NCBI RefSeq assembly: GCF_900091625.1
Contig: NZ_FMIC01000002.1
Location: 3,162,001-3,226,000, forward strand
From: Micromonospora peucetia
GTDB lineage: Bacteria; Actinomycetota; Actinomycetes; Mycobacteriales; Micromonosporaceae
Length of the DNA stretch: 64,000 nucleotides
Direction of reading: 5' to 3'
Shown here: in pieces, positions 56,584 to 64,000 of the stretch
Layout of the letters: each line of letters starts with the position of its first letter
Numbering within the stretch: the first letter of the stretch is position 1
Program-made: the position numbers and the translations under genes
Notes under the pieces: model-generated
The model's database searches: none
Told to the model about the DNA's origin: nothing
Seen by the model: only the letters and a program-made list of their open reading frames with translations

Positions 56584-57303
56584 TCAGGCGGCGACGGCGC
56601 GGCCGCAGCTGGGCAGTGGGTGCAGCACGATGCGGCGGGGCAGGCGCCGGGGCCACTCGTTGCGGGGCCAGGAGCCGTCGACGATCAGGTGGACGGTCCG
56701 CTGTTCCTCGCCGCTGAGCCGCAGCACGAAGTCGCGGGGGAGGGGAGGGTCGACCGACGGCGTGGTGATCATGAAGCGTACCCGGCCACGGGACGAGACG
56801 GCGGAGATGATGTCCGCCGCCGGCATCGTGCCGCGCAGGCGTACCCGACCGATCCAGTAGACCTCGGCGAGGTGCTCCTGCCCGGCCCTGGTGATGGCCG
56901 GGTACTCGCTGCGCACCCAGCGCTCCACCGCGCCGACGCACAGCCCGCAGGCTCGCTCCCGGGGCTCCCGCGGACCCAACCCCCAGGCCCGCAGGTACGC
57001 CCCGACCGCCCCGGCGTCCATCGGCAGTTCGAAGCGGCGCTGGATTAGGGCGTGCAGGCTCTGTCGCGTCCACAGTTCCTCGTCCAGGCCCAACTGGTCG
57101 GGGTGGACGCCCCGCAGGACGTCGATGAGTTCGAGTTCCTGTTCGCGGCTGAGCGTTCCCGGCTCGCCCTGCCGCTGTCCGCGACGGACGGCTGCCACCG
57201 CCCCGTCACCGCCGATGGTGTGGCGCCGGCACCAACTGGTGACCGAACGCCGTGCGTCTCTCAGTGCAACCCCCACGTCCTGCGCAACGAGCCCGAATCG
57301 CAA
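56584..57303 (-). CDS. Transposase-derived winged-helix protein (IS630-like), probably inactive
   Basis: A 239-residue protein. The N-terminal half has an HTH of IS630 type (VAQDVGVALRDARRSVTSWCRRHTIGG) and a winged-helix region (LDEELWTRQSLHALIQRRFELPMDAGAVGAYLRAWGL). The C-terminal part resembles the DDE nuclease core: VYWIGRVRLRG where a catalytic Asp/Glu is expected, SSRGRVRFMITTP, then VHLIVDGSWPRNEWP, which keeps the second Asp. The first acidic residue is missing and the core is short. So it is either a decayed element or a domesticated DNA-binding protein. No flanking inverted repeats were found. The start (TTG 57303) is uncertain; the upstream stretch 57304-57352 is AT-rich. Confidence 0.65.
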   Translation of the reverse strand: MRFGLVAQDVGVALRDARRSVTSWCRRHTIGGDGAVAAVRRGQRQGEPGTLSREQELELIDVLRGVHPDQLGLDEELWTRQSLHALIQRRFELPMDAGAVGAYLRAWGLGPREPRERACGLCVGAVERWVRSEYPAITRAGQEHLAEVYWIGRVRLRGTMPAADIISAVSSRGRVRFMITTPSVDPPLPRDFVLRLSGEEQRTVHLIVDGSWPRNEWPRRLPRRIVLHPLPSCGRAVAA

Positions 57304-57477
57304 CTGGTCACGATATGTATGGAGAAAACTCTCTTAGTGTTGGAATCGGGCGGAAGGTGCATAAGGCTACGGACCCGAATGGACCGGACGTGGAGTGGTC
57401 GGAACGGCGAGAGGTCCGCGTCGGCCGGTGAAACCGGCGGCGACGCGGACCTCTCGACGGGCAGTGGCGGGGGCGGT

Positions 57478-58143
57478 TCAGCCGCCCAGCCGCTCCAGCG
57501 CGTGCTGGAGATTGGTGAGATCGTTCTGCTGGGTGTTCTTCATGGTTTGCGCGGTCTTGACCACGTCAGGCTCGTCGCTGACGTCGAGGATGCCGTCGAT
57601 CATGTGGATGCCGCCCAGGTGATGCTTGATCATCAGTTGCAGGAAGAGGACGTCCAGCTCCCGGCCCTCGGCCGCGTGCAGCTTCGCCATCTCCTCGGGA
57701 GTGGCCATGCCCGGCATCAGCCCGTTCTTGACCAGGCCCGCGCCGTCGGACATCCACGACATCGACGGCTCGCTGCCCGACGGGTCGAGCCCCCACAAGC
57801 GCAGCCAGGTGTGCATGGTGCCGATCTCGCCCTGCTGGGCGGTGGCGATGTCGCCGCCGATGCTGCGTACCGCCGGGTCCGCGCCCTCGTCGAAGGCGAT
57901 CAGGCCCATCTCCACCGCCTGCGCGTGGTGGGTCATCATGTCCCGGGCGAAGCCCGCCTCCGCGGAGGCGTCGCCCGGCCGGGTCAGCCGGGGCGTCAGC
58001 ATGCCCCCGGCGTACCCGAGGAGCAGCCCGACCACGACGGCCAGGGCCAGCGCCGCGGTGCCCCAGCGGCGCGCGGATGGTCGCCGCTCCTCCGGAGCCG
58101 GGCTGGCCGGCTCGCTGGTTTCGATCGCGGTCGGGATGCTCAT
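57478..58143 (-). CDS. DUF305 secreted/membrane-anchored protein
   Basis: A 221-residue DUF305 protein. One N-terminal TM anchor lies at about residues 31-52 (TAALALAVVVGLLLGYAGGML). A four-helix ferritin-like domain carries the family's MMTHHAQAVEM and LMIKHHLGGIHM motifs, whose His and Met residues suggest metal (copper) binding. It sits 8 bp after the DUF3105 gene, a pair often seen together in actinobacteria, so an exported metal-handling complex is plausible. ATG 58143 follows GAGGAGAACG. Confidence 0.9.
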   Translation of the reverse strand: MSIPTAIETSEPASPAPEERRPSARRWGTAALALAVVVGLLLGYAGGMLTPRLTRPGDASAEAGFARDMMTHHAQAVEMGLIAFDEGADPAVRSIGGDIATAQQGEIGTMHTWLRLWGLDPSGSEPSMSWMSDGAGLVKNGLMPGMATPEEMAKLHAAEGRELDVLFLQLMIKHHLGGIHMIDGILDVSDEPDVVKTAQTMKNTQQNDLTNLQHALERLGG

Positions 58144-58151
58144 CGTTCTCC

Positions 58152-58973
58152 TCAACCCTGCGGCATCTGGGGGGCGTCATCGCGCGGGGTGGTGCCGGTG
58201 GCGGTGATGCCCTGGCTGCACAGCGCGGTCGGGCCCTCGACCGAGGCGTTGACCTTGAGCGCCTTGACGAACTCGTCGATCCGGGTGTCGTCGGCGTTGT
58301 CGACCTTGAGCTGGTAGCCCCACGCCTGGAGCGAGATCGGCTTGTCCAGCCCCTCGAACGGGCTGAGCATCATCTTCTCCTTGCCCCGTACCTTCTCGGC
58401 GAGCTTCGTCACCTGGTCGGCGGGCAGGTCGGGGCGGTAGGTGATCCAGATCGTGCCGTGCTCCAGGCTGTGCACCGCGTGCTCGTTGGCGATCTGGGCG
58501 GGGTAGACGTCGCCCATGCAGTTCTGCCAGGCCGCGTTGTGTGGCCCGGCCACCGGCGGGAGCACCGTGTAGGTGACGGGCCCCGTCGTGTGGTTGCCGC
58601 CCGAGACGAGCTCCTTGTCCTTCTCGCGGAAGTTGACGATGCCCTCGATCGCGTCCGCCCGGTCCTCCCAGGGCTTGGAGCCCTGGAACGTCGCCCAGGC
58701 GCCGTAACCGATGATCGACACGGCGAGCACTCCCACGGCGACGAAGAGCGCGATGGGACCCCAGGAACGGCCCTGGCTCACCTTCACCGGGGTGATCGGC
58801 TTGCGGCCCTTGCCGCCGGCACCGGGCCGGGAACCCGTCGGCTTGCCGGACCCGGTCTTGGCGCTGCCGGACCCGGCCTTGCCGCCGGCAGCCGGCCGGC
58901 CCGCCGCCGGCTTCTTGCCGGTGCTGACCACGGTCGGGCGGCGCTCGGGGCCACCCGGTGTGCTGATGCTCAT
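58152..58973 (-). CDS. DUF3105 membrane-anchored protein
   Basis: A 273-residue DUF3105 protein. It has a disordered Gly/Lys/Pro-rich N-terminus (residues 5-65) and a single TM (IALFVAVGVLAVSIIGYGAW, about 74-93). The extracellular domain contains PPVAGPHNAAWQNCMGDVY and the EHAVHSLEHGTIWITYRP motif, with His residues likely to bind metal. It lies upstream of DUF305 in an apparent two-gene operon. The start at 58973 follows GAGG. The role is not established. Confidence 0.9.
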   Translation of the reverse strand: MSISTPGGPERRPTVVSTGKKPAAGRPAAGGKAGSGSAKTGSGKPTGSRPGAGGKGRKPITPVKVSQGRSWGPIALFVAVGVLAVSIIGYGAWATFQGSKPWEDRADAIEGIVNFREKDKELVSGGNHTTGPVTYTVLPPVAGPHNAAWQNCMGDVYPAQIANEHAVHSLEHGTIWITYRPDLPADQVTKLAEKVRGKEKMMLSPFEGLDKPISLQAWGYQLKVDNADDTRIDEFVKALKVNASVEGPTALCSQGITATGTTPRDDAPQMPQG

Positions 58974-59061
58974 GGTGCCTCGTCAGGTCGGTCGGTCGGG
59001 GGATCCGGCGGGCCGGTCTCACACACTGGGTCGCCGCCGCGGGTGCCGAGTCTACCCCCGA

Positions 59062-59073
59062 TAACATGGATCG
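59062..59073 (+). promoter_or_regulatory. Leaderless promoter -10 of argS
   Basis: TAACAT at 59062-59067, then GGATCG, then GTG at 59074. Six-nucleotide spacing and no Shine-Dalgarno. Confidence 0.55.
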
Positions 59074-60738
59074 GTGACTCCCGCAGAACTCGCCGAGGTC
59101 GTCCTCTCCGCAGCCCACGCCGTCTTCACCGAGCGTGGCCTGGACCGCTCCGCCCTGCCGGAGGAGACGGTGGTCGAGCGACCTCGCAACCCCGAGCACG
59201 GCGACTACGCCTCCACGCTGGCACTTCAGCTCAGCAAGAAGGTGGGCGTCCCGCCGCGCGAGCTGGCCACGGCCCTCGCCGAGCAGCTCGGCCGGGCCCC
59301 GGGGATCAAGTCGGTGGAGATCGCCGGGCCGGGCTTCCTCAACATCCGGCTCGACGCGGCCAGCGCCGGCCAGCTCGCCCGGACGATCGTCGAGGCCGGC
59401 GAGGCGTACGGCCGCAGCGACCGGCTCGCCGGCCAGCGGATAAACCTGGAGTTCGTCTCGGCGAACCCGACCGGCCCGGTGCACATCGGTGGCGTCCGCT
59501 GGGCGGCCGTCGGCGACGCGCTCAGCCGGCTCCTGCGCGCCACCGGCGCCGACGTCGGCACGGAATACTATTTCAACGACGCGGGCTCGCAGATCGACCG
59601 GTTCGCCCGCTCGCTGCTTGCCGCCGCGAAGGGCGAGCCGGCCCCGGAGGACGGGTACGCCGGGGCGTACATCACCGAGATCGCCGACGCCGTCCGGGGG
59701 ATCCGCCCCGACGTGCTGGAATTGGACGACGCCGCCGCCCAGGAGGTCTTCCGGGTCGAGGGCGTGACGCTGATGTTCGCCGAGATCAAGTCCTCGCTGC
59801 TCAGCTTCGGCGTCGAGTTCGACACCTACTTCAACGAGAAGGACCTGCACGACCGGGGCGAGCTGGACCTCGCCCTCGAACGGCTGCGCGAGCAGGGGCG
59901 GGTGTTCGAGTCCGACGGCGCGACCTGGCTGCGCACCACCGACTTCGGCGACGACAAGGACCGGGTGCTGCGCAAGTCCAACGGCGAGTGGACGTACTTC
60001 GCCGCCGACTGCGCCTACTACCTCGACAAGCGGGAGCGCGGCTTCGAGCGGGTCGTGATCATGCTGGGCGCCGACCACCACGGCTACATCGGCCGGATGA
60101 AGGCGATGGCCGCCTGCTTCGGCGACGACCCGGAGCGCAGCCTGGAGATCCTGATCGGCCAGATGGTCAACCTGGTCCGCGACGGTGCCCCGGTCCGGAT
60201 GAGCAAGCGGGCCGGCACCGTGGTGACCCTGGAGGACCTGGTCGACGCGATCGGCGTGGACGCCTCCCGGTACGCGCTGGCCCGCTATTCCAGCGACTCC
60301 CCGATCGACATCGACGTCGAGCTGTGGACCCGGGCCAGCCGCGACAACCCGGTCTACTACGTGCAGTACGTGGCGGCCCGGACGGCCAGCGTGGGCCGCA
60401 ACGCCGCCGAGGTGGGGCTGACCCGCGGCGACGCCGCCGCGTTCCACCCGGAACTGCTCGGCCACGAGAAGGAGAACGAGCTGCTCAAGGCGCTCGCCGA
60501 GTTCCCCGCCGTGGTGGCCGCGGCGGCCGAGCTGCGCGGCCCGCACCGGGTGGCGCGCTACCTGGAGGAGCTGGCCGGGGCCTACCACCGGTTCTACGAC
60601 GAGTGCCGGATCCTGCCGCGCGGCGACGAGGAGACCACCGACCTGCACCGGGCCCGGCTCTGGCTCAACGACGCCACCCGTACCGTGATCGCCAACGGCC
60701 TGCGCCTGCTGGGCGTCTCGGCCCCGGAGAGGATGTAG
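59074..60738 (+). CDS. argS: Arginyl-tRNA synthetase
   Basis: A 554-residue class-I aminoacyl-tRNA synthetase. It has the N-terminal Add-1 domain (about residues 1-85), the HIGH box as [10 protein letters not shown] (about 137), the KMSK loop as [11 protein letters not shown] (about 376), and the anticodon-binding DALR domain at the C-terminus, ending APERM. It charges tRNA-Arg; a tRNA-Arg gene lies 3 kb upstream. It is the first gene of the argS-lysA-hom-thrC order typical of actinobacteria. A 118-bp gap filled by a tandem repeat separates it from lysA. Confidence 0.96.
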   Translation: MTPAELAEVVLSAAHAVFTERGLDRSALPEETVVERPRNPEHGDYASTLALQLSKKVGVPPRELATALAEQLGRAPGIKSVEIAGPGFLNIRLDAASAGQLARTIVEAGEAYGRSDRLAGQRINLEFVSANPTGPVHIGGVRWAAVGDALSRLLRATGADVGTEYYFNDAGSQIDRFARSLLAAAKGEPAPEDGYAGAYITEIADAVRGIRPDVLELDDAAAQEVFRVEGVTLMFAEIKSSLLSFGVEFDTYFNEKDLHDRGELDLALERLREQGRVFESDGATWLRTTDFGDDKDRVLRKSNGEWTYFAADCAYYLDKRERGFERVVIMLGADHHGYIGRMKAMAACFGDDPERSLEILIGQMVNLVRDGAPVRMSKRAGTVVTLEDLVDAIGVDASRYALARYSSDSPIDIDVELWTRASRDNPVYYVQYVAARTASVGRNAAEVGLTRGDAAAFHPELLGHEKENELLKALAEFPAVVAAAAELRGPHRVARYLEELAGAYHRFYDECRILPRGDEETTDLHRARLWLNDATRTVIANGLRLLGVSAPERM

Positions 60739-60746
60739 ACGGCTGA

Positions 60747-60848
60747 TGCGAGCGCGAGGAGTGAGCTTGCGAGCCCCGCAGTCGCGAAGCGGAGAGGGTC
60801 TGCGAGCGCGAGGAGTGGGCCTGCGAGCCCCGCAGTCGCGAAGTGAGG
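60747..60848 (+). repeat. Two 48-bp direct repeats between argS and lysA
   Basis: 60747-60794 and 60801-60848 both read TGCGAGCGCGAGGAGTG-R-GC... through GCGAGCCCCGCAGTCGCGAAG, with about five differences over 48 bp and a 54-bp period. The second copy ends in GTGAGG, 7 nt before the lysA ATG, so the repeat appears to supply the ribosome-binding site. Confidence 0.88.
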
Positions 60849-60855
60849 ACCGGTA

Positions 60856-62268
60856 ATGCGGGCTCACGAGGCCGGTGCGCTGCACGGTGACATCGGCAGC
60901 CGGGGGCCGGCGTGGCTGCGTACCCCGGCCGACGTCAACGCCCTGGTGCCGCAGCTGTGGCCGCGCAACGTGGCGCGCGGCGCCGACGGCGCGCTGACCG
61001 TCGCGGGCCTTGGCGTCCGCGACATCGCGGCCGAGTTCGGCACCCCGGTGTACGTCCTCGACGAGGACGACCTGCGCTCGCGCTGCCGCGACTTCCGCAG
61101 CGCCTTCGACGGCGTCGACGTCTACTACGCGGGCAAGGCGTTCCTCTGCCGCGCGGTGGTCCGGATGATCGCCGAGGAGGGCCTGAGCCTCGACGTGTGC
61201 ACCGGGGGCGAGCTGGCCACCGCGTTGTCGGCCGGGATGCCGCCCGAGCGGATCGGCTTCCATGGCAACAACAAGTCGGTGGCCGAGCTGACCCGGGCGC
61301 TGGACGCCGGGGTGGGCCGGATCATCCTCGACTCGTTCGACGAGATCGACCGGCTCACCGCGCTCGCCCGGGAGCGGGGCGTACGCCCCCGGGTGATGAT
61401 CCGGGTCACGGTCGGCGTCGAGGCGCACACCCACGAGTTCATCGCCACCGCGCACGAGGACCAGAAGTTCGGCTTCTCCCTCGCGGGCGGGGCGGCGGCC
61501 GAGGCGGCCTTCCGGGTGCTCGACGAGGGCGTGCTGGAGTTGCGCGGCCTGCACTCGCACATCGGCTCGCAGATCTTCGACGCCAGCGGCTTCGAGGTCT
61601 CCGCCCGCCGGGTGCTCGCCCTCCAGGCGCAGATCCGCGACGCGCGCGGGGTGGAGTTGCCCGAACTGGACCTCGGCGGCGGCTTCGGCATCGCGTACAC
61701 CACCCAGGACGACCCGGCGGCCCCGCAGGACCTGGCGAAGCGGCTGCGCCGGATCGTCGAGTCCGAGTGCGCGGTGGAGCGGCTGGCGGTGCCGCACCTT
61801 TCGATCGAGCCGGGCCGGGCGATCGTGGGGCCGGCCGTGTTCACCCTCTACGAGGTGGGCACGGTGAAGTCCGTGCCGGTGGGCGCGGGCGGTGACACGG
61901 CCGACGGGCGTCGTGCCTACGTGAGCGTCGACGGGGGGATGAGCGACAACATCCGCACCGCCCTCTACGACGCGTCCTACTCCGCGACGCTGGCGTCCCG
62001 GGCGTCGGCCGCCGGGCCGATGCTCGCCCGCGTGGTGGGAAAGCACTGTGAGTCCGGGGACATCGTGGTGAAGGATGAATTCCTGCCCGCCGACGTGCAG
62101 CCCGGAGATCTTGTCGCGGTGCCGGGCACCGGCGCCTACTGCCGGAGCATGGCCAGCAACTACAACCATGTGCCCCGGCCGCCGGTGGTCGCGGTGCGCG
62201 ACGGCCGGGCGCGCCTGATCGTCCGGCGGGAGACCGAAGAGGACCTGCTGGCATTGGACGTGGGATGA
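60856..62268 (+). CDS. lysA: Diaminopimelate decarboxylase
   Basis: A 470-residue fold-III PLP enzyme. The PLP Lys is in DVYYAGKAFLCRA (about residue 93), with the HSHIGSQ motif (about 236), GGGFGIAY (about 275), EPGRAIVG (about 318) and the catalytic Cys in EDGD-type context as KHCESGDIVVKDE (about 397). It decarboxylates meso-diaminopimelate to lysine. Its TGA overlaps the ATG of hom (ATGA), so the two are translationally coupled. The ATG at 60856 uses a Shine-Dalgarno that belongs to the upstream repeat. Confidence 0.95.
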   Translation: MRAHEAGALHGDIGSRGPAWLRTPADVNALVPQLWPRNVARGADGALTVAGLGVRDIAAEFGTPVYVLDEDDLRSRCRDFRSAFDGVDVYYAGKAFLCRAVVRMIAEEGLSLDVCTGGELATALSAGMPPERIGFHGNNKSVAELTRALDAGVGRIILDSFDEIDRLTALARERGVRPRVMIRVTVGVEAHTHEFIATAHEDQKFGFSLAGGAAAEAAFRVLDEGVLELRGLHSHIGSQIFDASGFEVSARRVLALQAQIRDARGVELPELDLGGGFGIAYTTQDDPAAPQDLAKRLRRIVESECAVERLAVPHLSIEPGRAIVGPAVFTLYEVGTVKSVPVGAGGDTADGRRAYVSVDGGMSDNIRTALYDASYSATLASRASAAGPMLARVVGKHCESGDIVVKDEFLPADVQPGDLVAVPGTGAYCRSMASNYNHVPRPPVVAVRDGRARLIVRRETEEDLLALDVG

Positions 62269-63590
62269 CATCACCTGTGCGCCTGGCACTGCTCGGCTGC
62301 GGCACGGTCGGTAGCGAGGTGGTCCGGCTGCTGCACGAGCAGGCCGCCGACCTCGCCGCCCGGATCGGCGCCCCGCTGGAGATCGCCGGCATCGCCGTAC
62401 GCCGTCTCGGCCGCGACCGGGGCGACCTGCCCGTCGACCCGGCCCTGTTCACCACCGACGCGCTCGGCCTGGTCAAGCGCGACGACGTGGACGTGGTCAT
62501 CGAGGTGGTCGGCGGCATCGAGCCGGCGCGGAGCTGGCTGGTGGAGGCGCTGCGTGCCGGCAAGAGCGTGGTCACGGCCAACAAGGCTCTGCTCGCCGAG
62601 GACGGCGCGGCCCTGCACGACGCGGCGGCCGACGGCGGTGGCGACCTCTACTACGAGGCGTCCGTGGCGGGGGCGATCCCGCTGCTGCGCCCGCTGCGTG
62701 AGTCGCTGCACGGCGACCGGATCAACCGGGTCACCGGCATCGTCAACGGCACCACCAACTTCATCCTCTCCGCCATGGACGCCACCGGCGCCGGCTTCGC
62801 GGAGGCGCTGGAGGAGGCCACCGAGCTGGGCTACGCCGAGGCCGACCCGACCGCCGACGTCGAGGGCTTCGACGCGGCGGCCAAGGCCGCCATCCTCGCC
62901 TCACTGGCGTTCCACACCCGGGTCGGCGCGGCCGACGTGCACCGGGAGGGCATCACCGAGGTCACCGCGGCCGACGTGGCCAGCGCCAAGGCGATGGGGT
63001 GCACCATCAAGCTGCTCTGCATCGCCGCCCGGGGTGCCGACGCCGCCGGCCGGGAGACGGTCAGCGTGCGGGTGCACCCGGCGATGATCCCGCTGAGTCA
63101 CCCGCTGGCCAGCGTCGGCGACGCGTTCAACGCGGTCTTCGTCGAGGCCGAGGCGGCCGGGCCGCTGATGTTCTACGGCCGGGGTGCGGGCGGCGCGCCG
63201 ACTGCCAGCGCGGTGCTCGGCGACGTGGTGGCGGTCTCCCGCAACCGGCTCGCCGGGGTGCGCTCGGCCAGCGAGAGCGCCTACGCCGACCTGGCGGTGC
63301 GGCCGATGGGGGAGGCGCTGACCCGCTACCACATCAGCCTGGACGTGGCCGACCGGCCGGGTGTGCTGGAGGCGGTGGCCGGGGTGTTCGCCCGGCACGA
63401 CGTGTCGATCGCCACCGTGCGGCAGGGCCCGGCGGGCGGCGGCGCGGCCGGCCGGGGCGATGATGCCGACCTGGTCATCGTCACCCACGTGGCACCGGAC
63501 GCGGCGCTCGCCGCCACCGTGGGCGAGCTGCGCGGGCTGGACATCGTCCGCTCGGTGGCGAGCGTGCTGCGGGTGGAGGGCGGCCTGTGA
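62265..63590 (+). CDS. hom: Homoserine dehydrogenase
   Basis: A 441-residue homoserine dehydrogenase. It has the NAD(P) motif LLGCGTVGSEVV (residues 7-18), the catalytic region SVAGAIPLLRPLRESLHGDRINRVTGIVNGTTNFILSAM and the Lys/Asp pair in AYADLAVRPMG. The C-terminal ACT domain (about 345-441, ADRPGVLEAVAGVFARHDVSIATVRQ) makes feedback inhibition by threonine likely. It reduces aspartate semialdehyde to homoserine for threonine and methionine. A 216-bp gap with repeats separates it from thrC. Confidence 0.96.
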   Translation: MTSPVRLALLGCGTVGSEVVRLLHEQAADLAARIGAPLEIAGIAVRRLGRDRGDLPVDPALFTTDALGLVKRDDVDVVIEVVGGIEPARSWLVEALRAGKSVVTANKALLAEDGAALHDAAADGGGDLYYEASVAGAIPLLRPLRESLHGDRINRVTGIVNGTTNFILSAMDATGAGFAEALEEATELGYAEADPTADVEGFDAAAKAAILASLAFHTRVGAADVHREGITEVTAADVASAKAMGCTIKLLCIAARGADAAGRETVSVRVHPAMIPLSHPLASVGDAFNAVFVEAEAAGPLMFYGRGAGGAPTASAVLGDVVAVSRNRLAGVRSASESAYADLAVRPMGEALTRYHISLDVADRPGVLEAVAGVFARHDVSIATVRQGPAGGGAAGRGDDADLVIVTHVAPDAALAATVGELRGLDIVRSVASVLRVEGGL

Positions 63591-63674
63591 CCGGCCGGCT
63601 CGCGGCCCAGTCGGTGTAGGCGGGCCGGCTCGCGTCCGGCGGTGGGAGCCGGCCGGTGACCGGCCGGCTCGCGG
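63587..63674 (+). repeat. Direct repeats after hom
   Basis: GTGACCGGCCGGCTCGCGG occurs at 63587-63605, where its TGA is the hom stop, and again at 63656-63674. A partial copy (GGGCCGGCTCGCG) lies at about 63622-63634. The rest of the hom-thrC gap (63675-63806) shows nothing recognisable apart from a GAGGGAG ribosome-binding site before thrC. Confidence 0.65.
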
Positions 63675-63806
63675 TCCCGGCGGGGCGGGCGCCTGCGTGT
63701 CTCGCCTGGTGGTTAACTGCGGGTGCGCCGGCGGGGACCCGGCGATGCTGGTCCAGGCTAACGGCGTACCCGGCTCGGCGGGGCGGTAGAGGCGAGGGAG
63801 AGCGAC

Positions 63807-64000
63807 ATGTGGCGGGGTCTGATCGACGCGTACCGGGACCGGCTGCCGGTCACCGACGCCACCCCGGTCGTGACCCTGCACGAGGGGAACACCCCGCTGC
63901 TGCCGGCGCCGGTGCTCTCCGCCCGGCTCGGCTGCGACGTGCACCTGAAGGTGGAGGGCGCGAACCCGACCGGCTCGTTCAAGGACCGGGGCATGACGGT
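63807..64000 (+). CDS. thrC: Threonine synthase, N-terminal part (truncated by window)
   Basis: The ATG at 63807 follows GAGGGAG. The visible 64 residues match threonine synthase: [18 protein letters not shown], then [24 protein letters not shown], with the PLP-binding Lys in SFKDRG. It converts O-phosphohomoserine to threonine. Position right after hom completes the expected order; thrB probably follows outside the window. Confidence 0.95.
   Translation, partial: MWRGLIDAYRDRLPVTDATPVVTLHEGNTPLLPAPVLSARLGCDVHLKVEGANPTGSFKDRGMT

Noticed and set aside
56584..57303. Active insertion sequence
   Set aside because: The nuclease core lacks an expected acidic residue and I found no terminal inverted repeats or target-site duplication flanking the gene.
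58177..62289. 1370-codon open frame on the minus strand across argS and lysA
   Set aside because: It is antisense to argS and lysA, both certain by motif. In very GC-rich DNA the complementary frames of real genes are often open; composition is His/Arg/Gly-rich with no domain.

Overview
The window is very GC-rich, densely coded DNA with many GTG starts. It is typical of a soil actinomycete, most likely Micromonosporaceae (Micromonospora-like). Evidence: the argS-lysA-hom-thrC order at the right edge, actinobacterial families (SCO7613-type giant membrane protein, DUF3105/DUF305 pair, BON-repeat protein, GlxA and HxlR regulators), an erm-type rRNA methylase, and -10 hexamers of the TANNNT type placed 6-8 nt before start codons. 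The genus is inferred, not proven. No prophage, CRISPR array, rRNA or obvious biosynthetic cluster is visible; the window looks chromosomal.

Layout. 1-12.8 kb: 3' end of an HtrA-like protease, BON protein, GT4 glycosyltransferase, Ser/Thr kinase, a coupled patatin/acyltransferase pair, cutA, a 1301-residue membrane protein, a fatty-acid desaturase and a lipoprotein. 12.9-28.6 kb: pterin dehydratase with an FHA protein, rocD-ddaH, an HxlR/NmrA-like divergent pair, a Fpg/Nei glycosylase, an APH-like kinase, a WGR/propeller protein, a flavin disulfide reductase, a GCS2-type ligase, an overlapping pair of small membrane proteins, and DUF6412 with a YidC-like insertase. 28.7-41.8 kb: SnoaL-like protein, secreted chitinase, DedA, DUF1349, a secreted M23 peptidase with near-identical tandem repeats, a TreS-like GH13, a TrmB/LuxR-like regulator divergent from a subtilase, an SDR, and two membrane proteins. 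42-49.5 kb: Gfo/Idh/MocA oxidoreductase, erm with a candidate leader-ORF attenuator, DUF2795, an erythromycin-esterase-like gene, and MMPL transporter plus TetR with a double operator. 49.6-59 kb: HxlR, a broken PEP-mutase-like gene, LigD-type polymerase, Tat-exported phosphoesterase/propeller, rhodanese/GlxA pair, an eroded possible aminopeptidase tail, tRNA-Arg(CCG), a transposase-derived protein, and DUF305/DUF3105. 59-64 kb: argS, lysA, hom, thrC (partial), feeding lysine, methionine and threonine synthesis.

The most striking non-coding signal is a set of intergenic palindromes. Six of them (4462, 21980, 30732, 40873, 45951, 48976) share a related arm beginning GATCWTG, and two more (49528, 56301) share a GGTGGAAC arm. 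Most lie just downstream of stop codons. A second pattern is exact in-frame tandem duplication of gene ends including the stop codon (kinase at 2634-2705, Gfo gene at 42900-42953). A third is a run of promoters whose -10 hexamer sits 6-8 nt from the start codon, implying leaderless mRNAs, including one in front of a 37-codon ORF upstream of erm.
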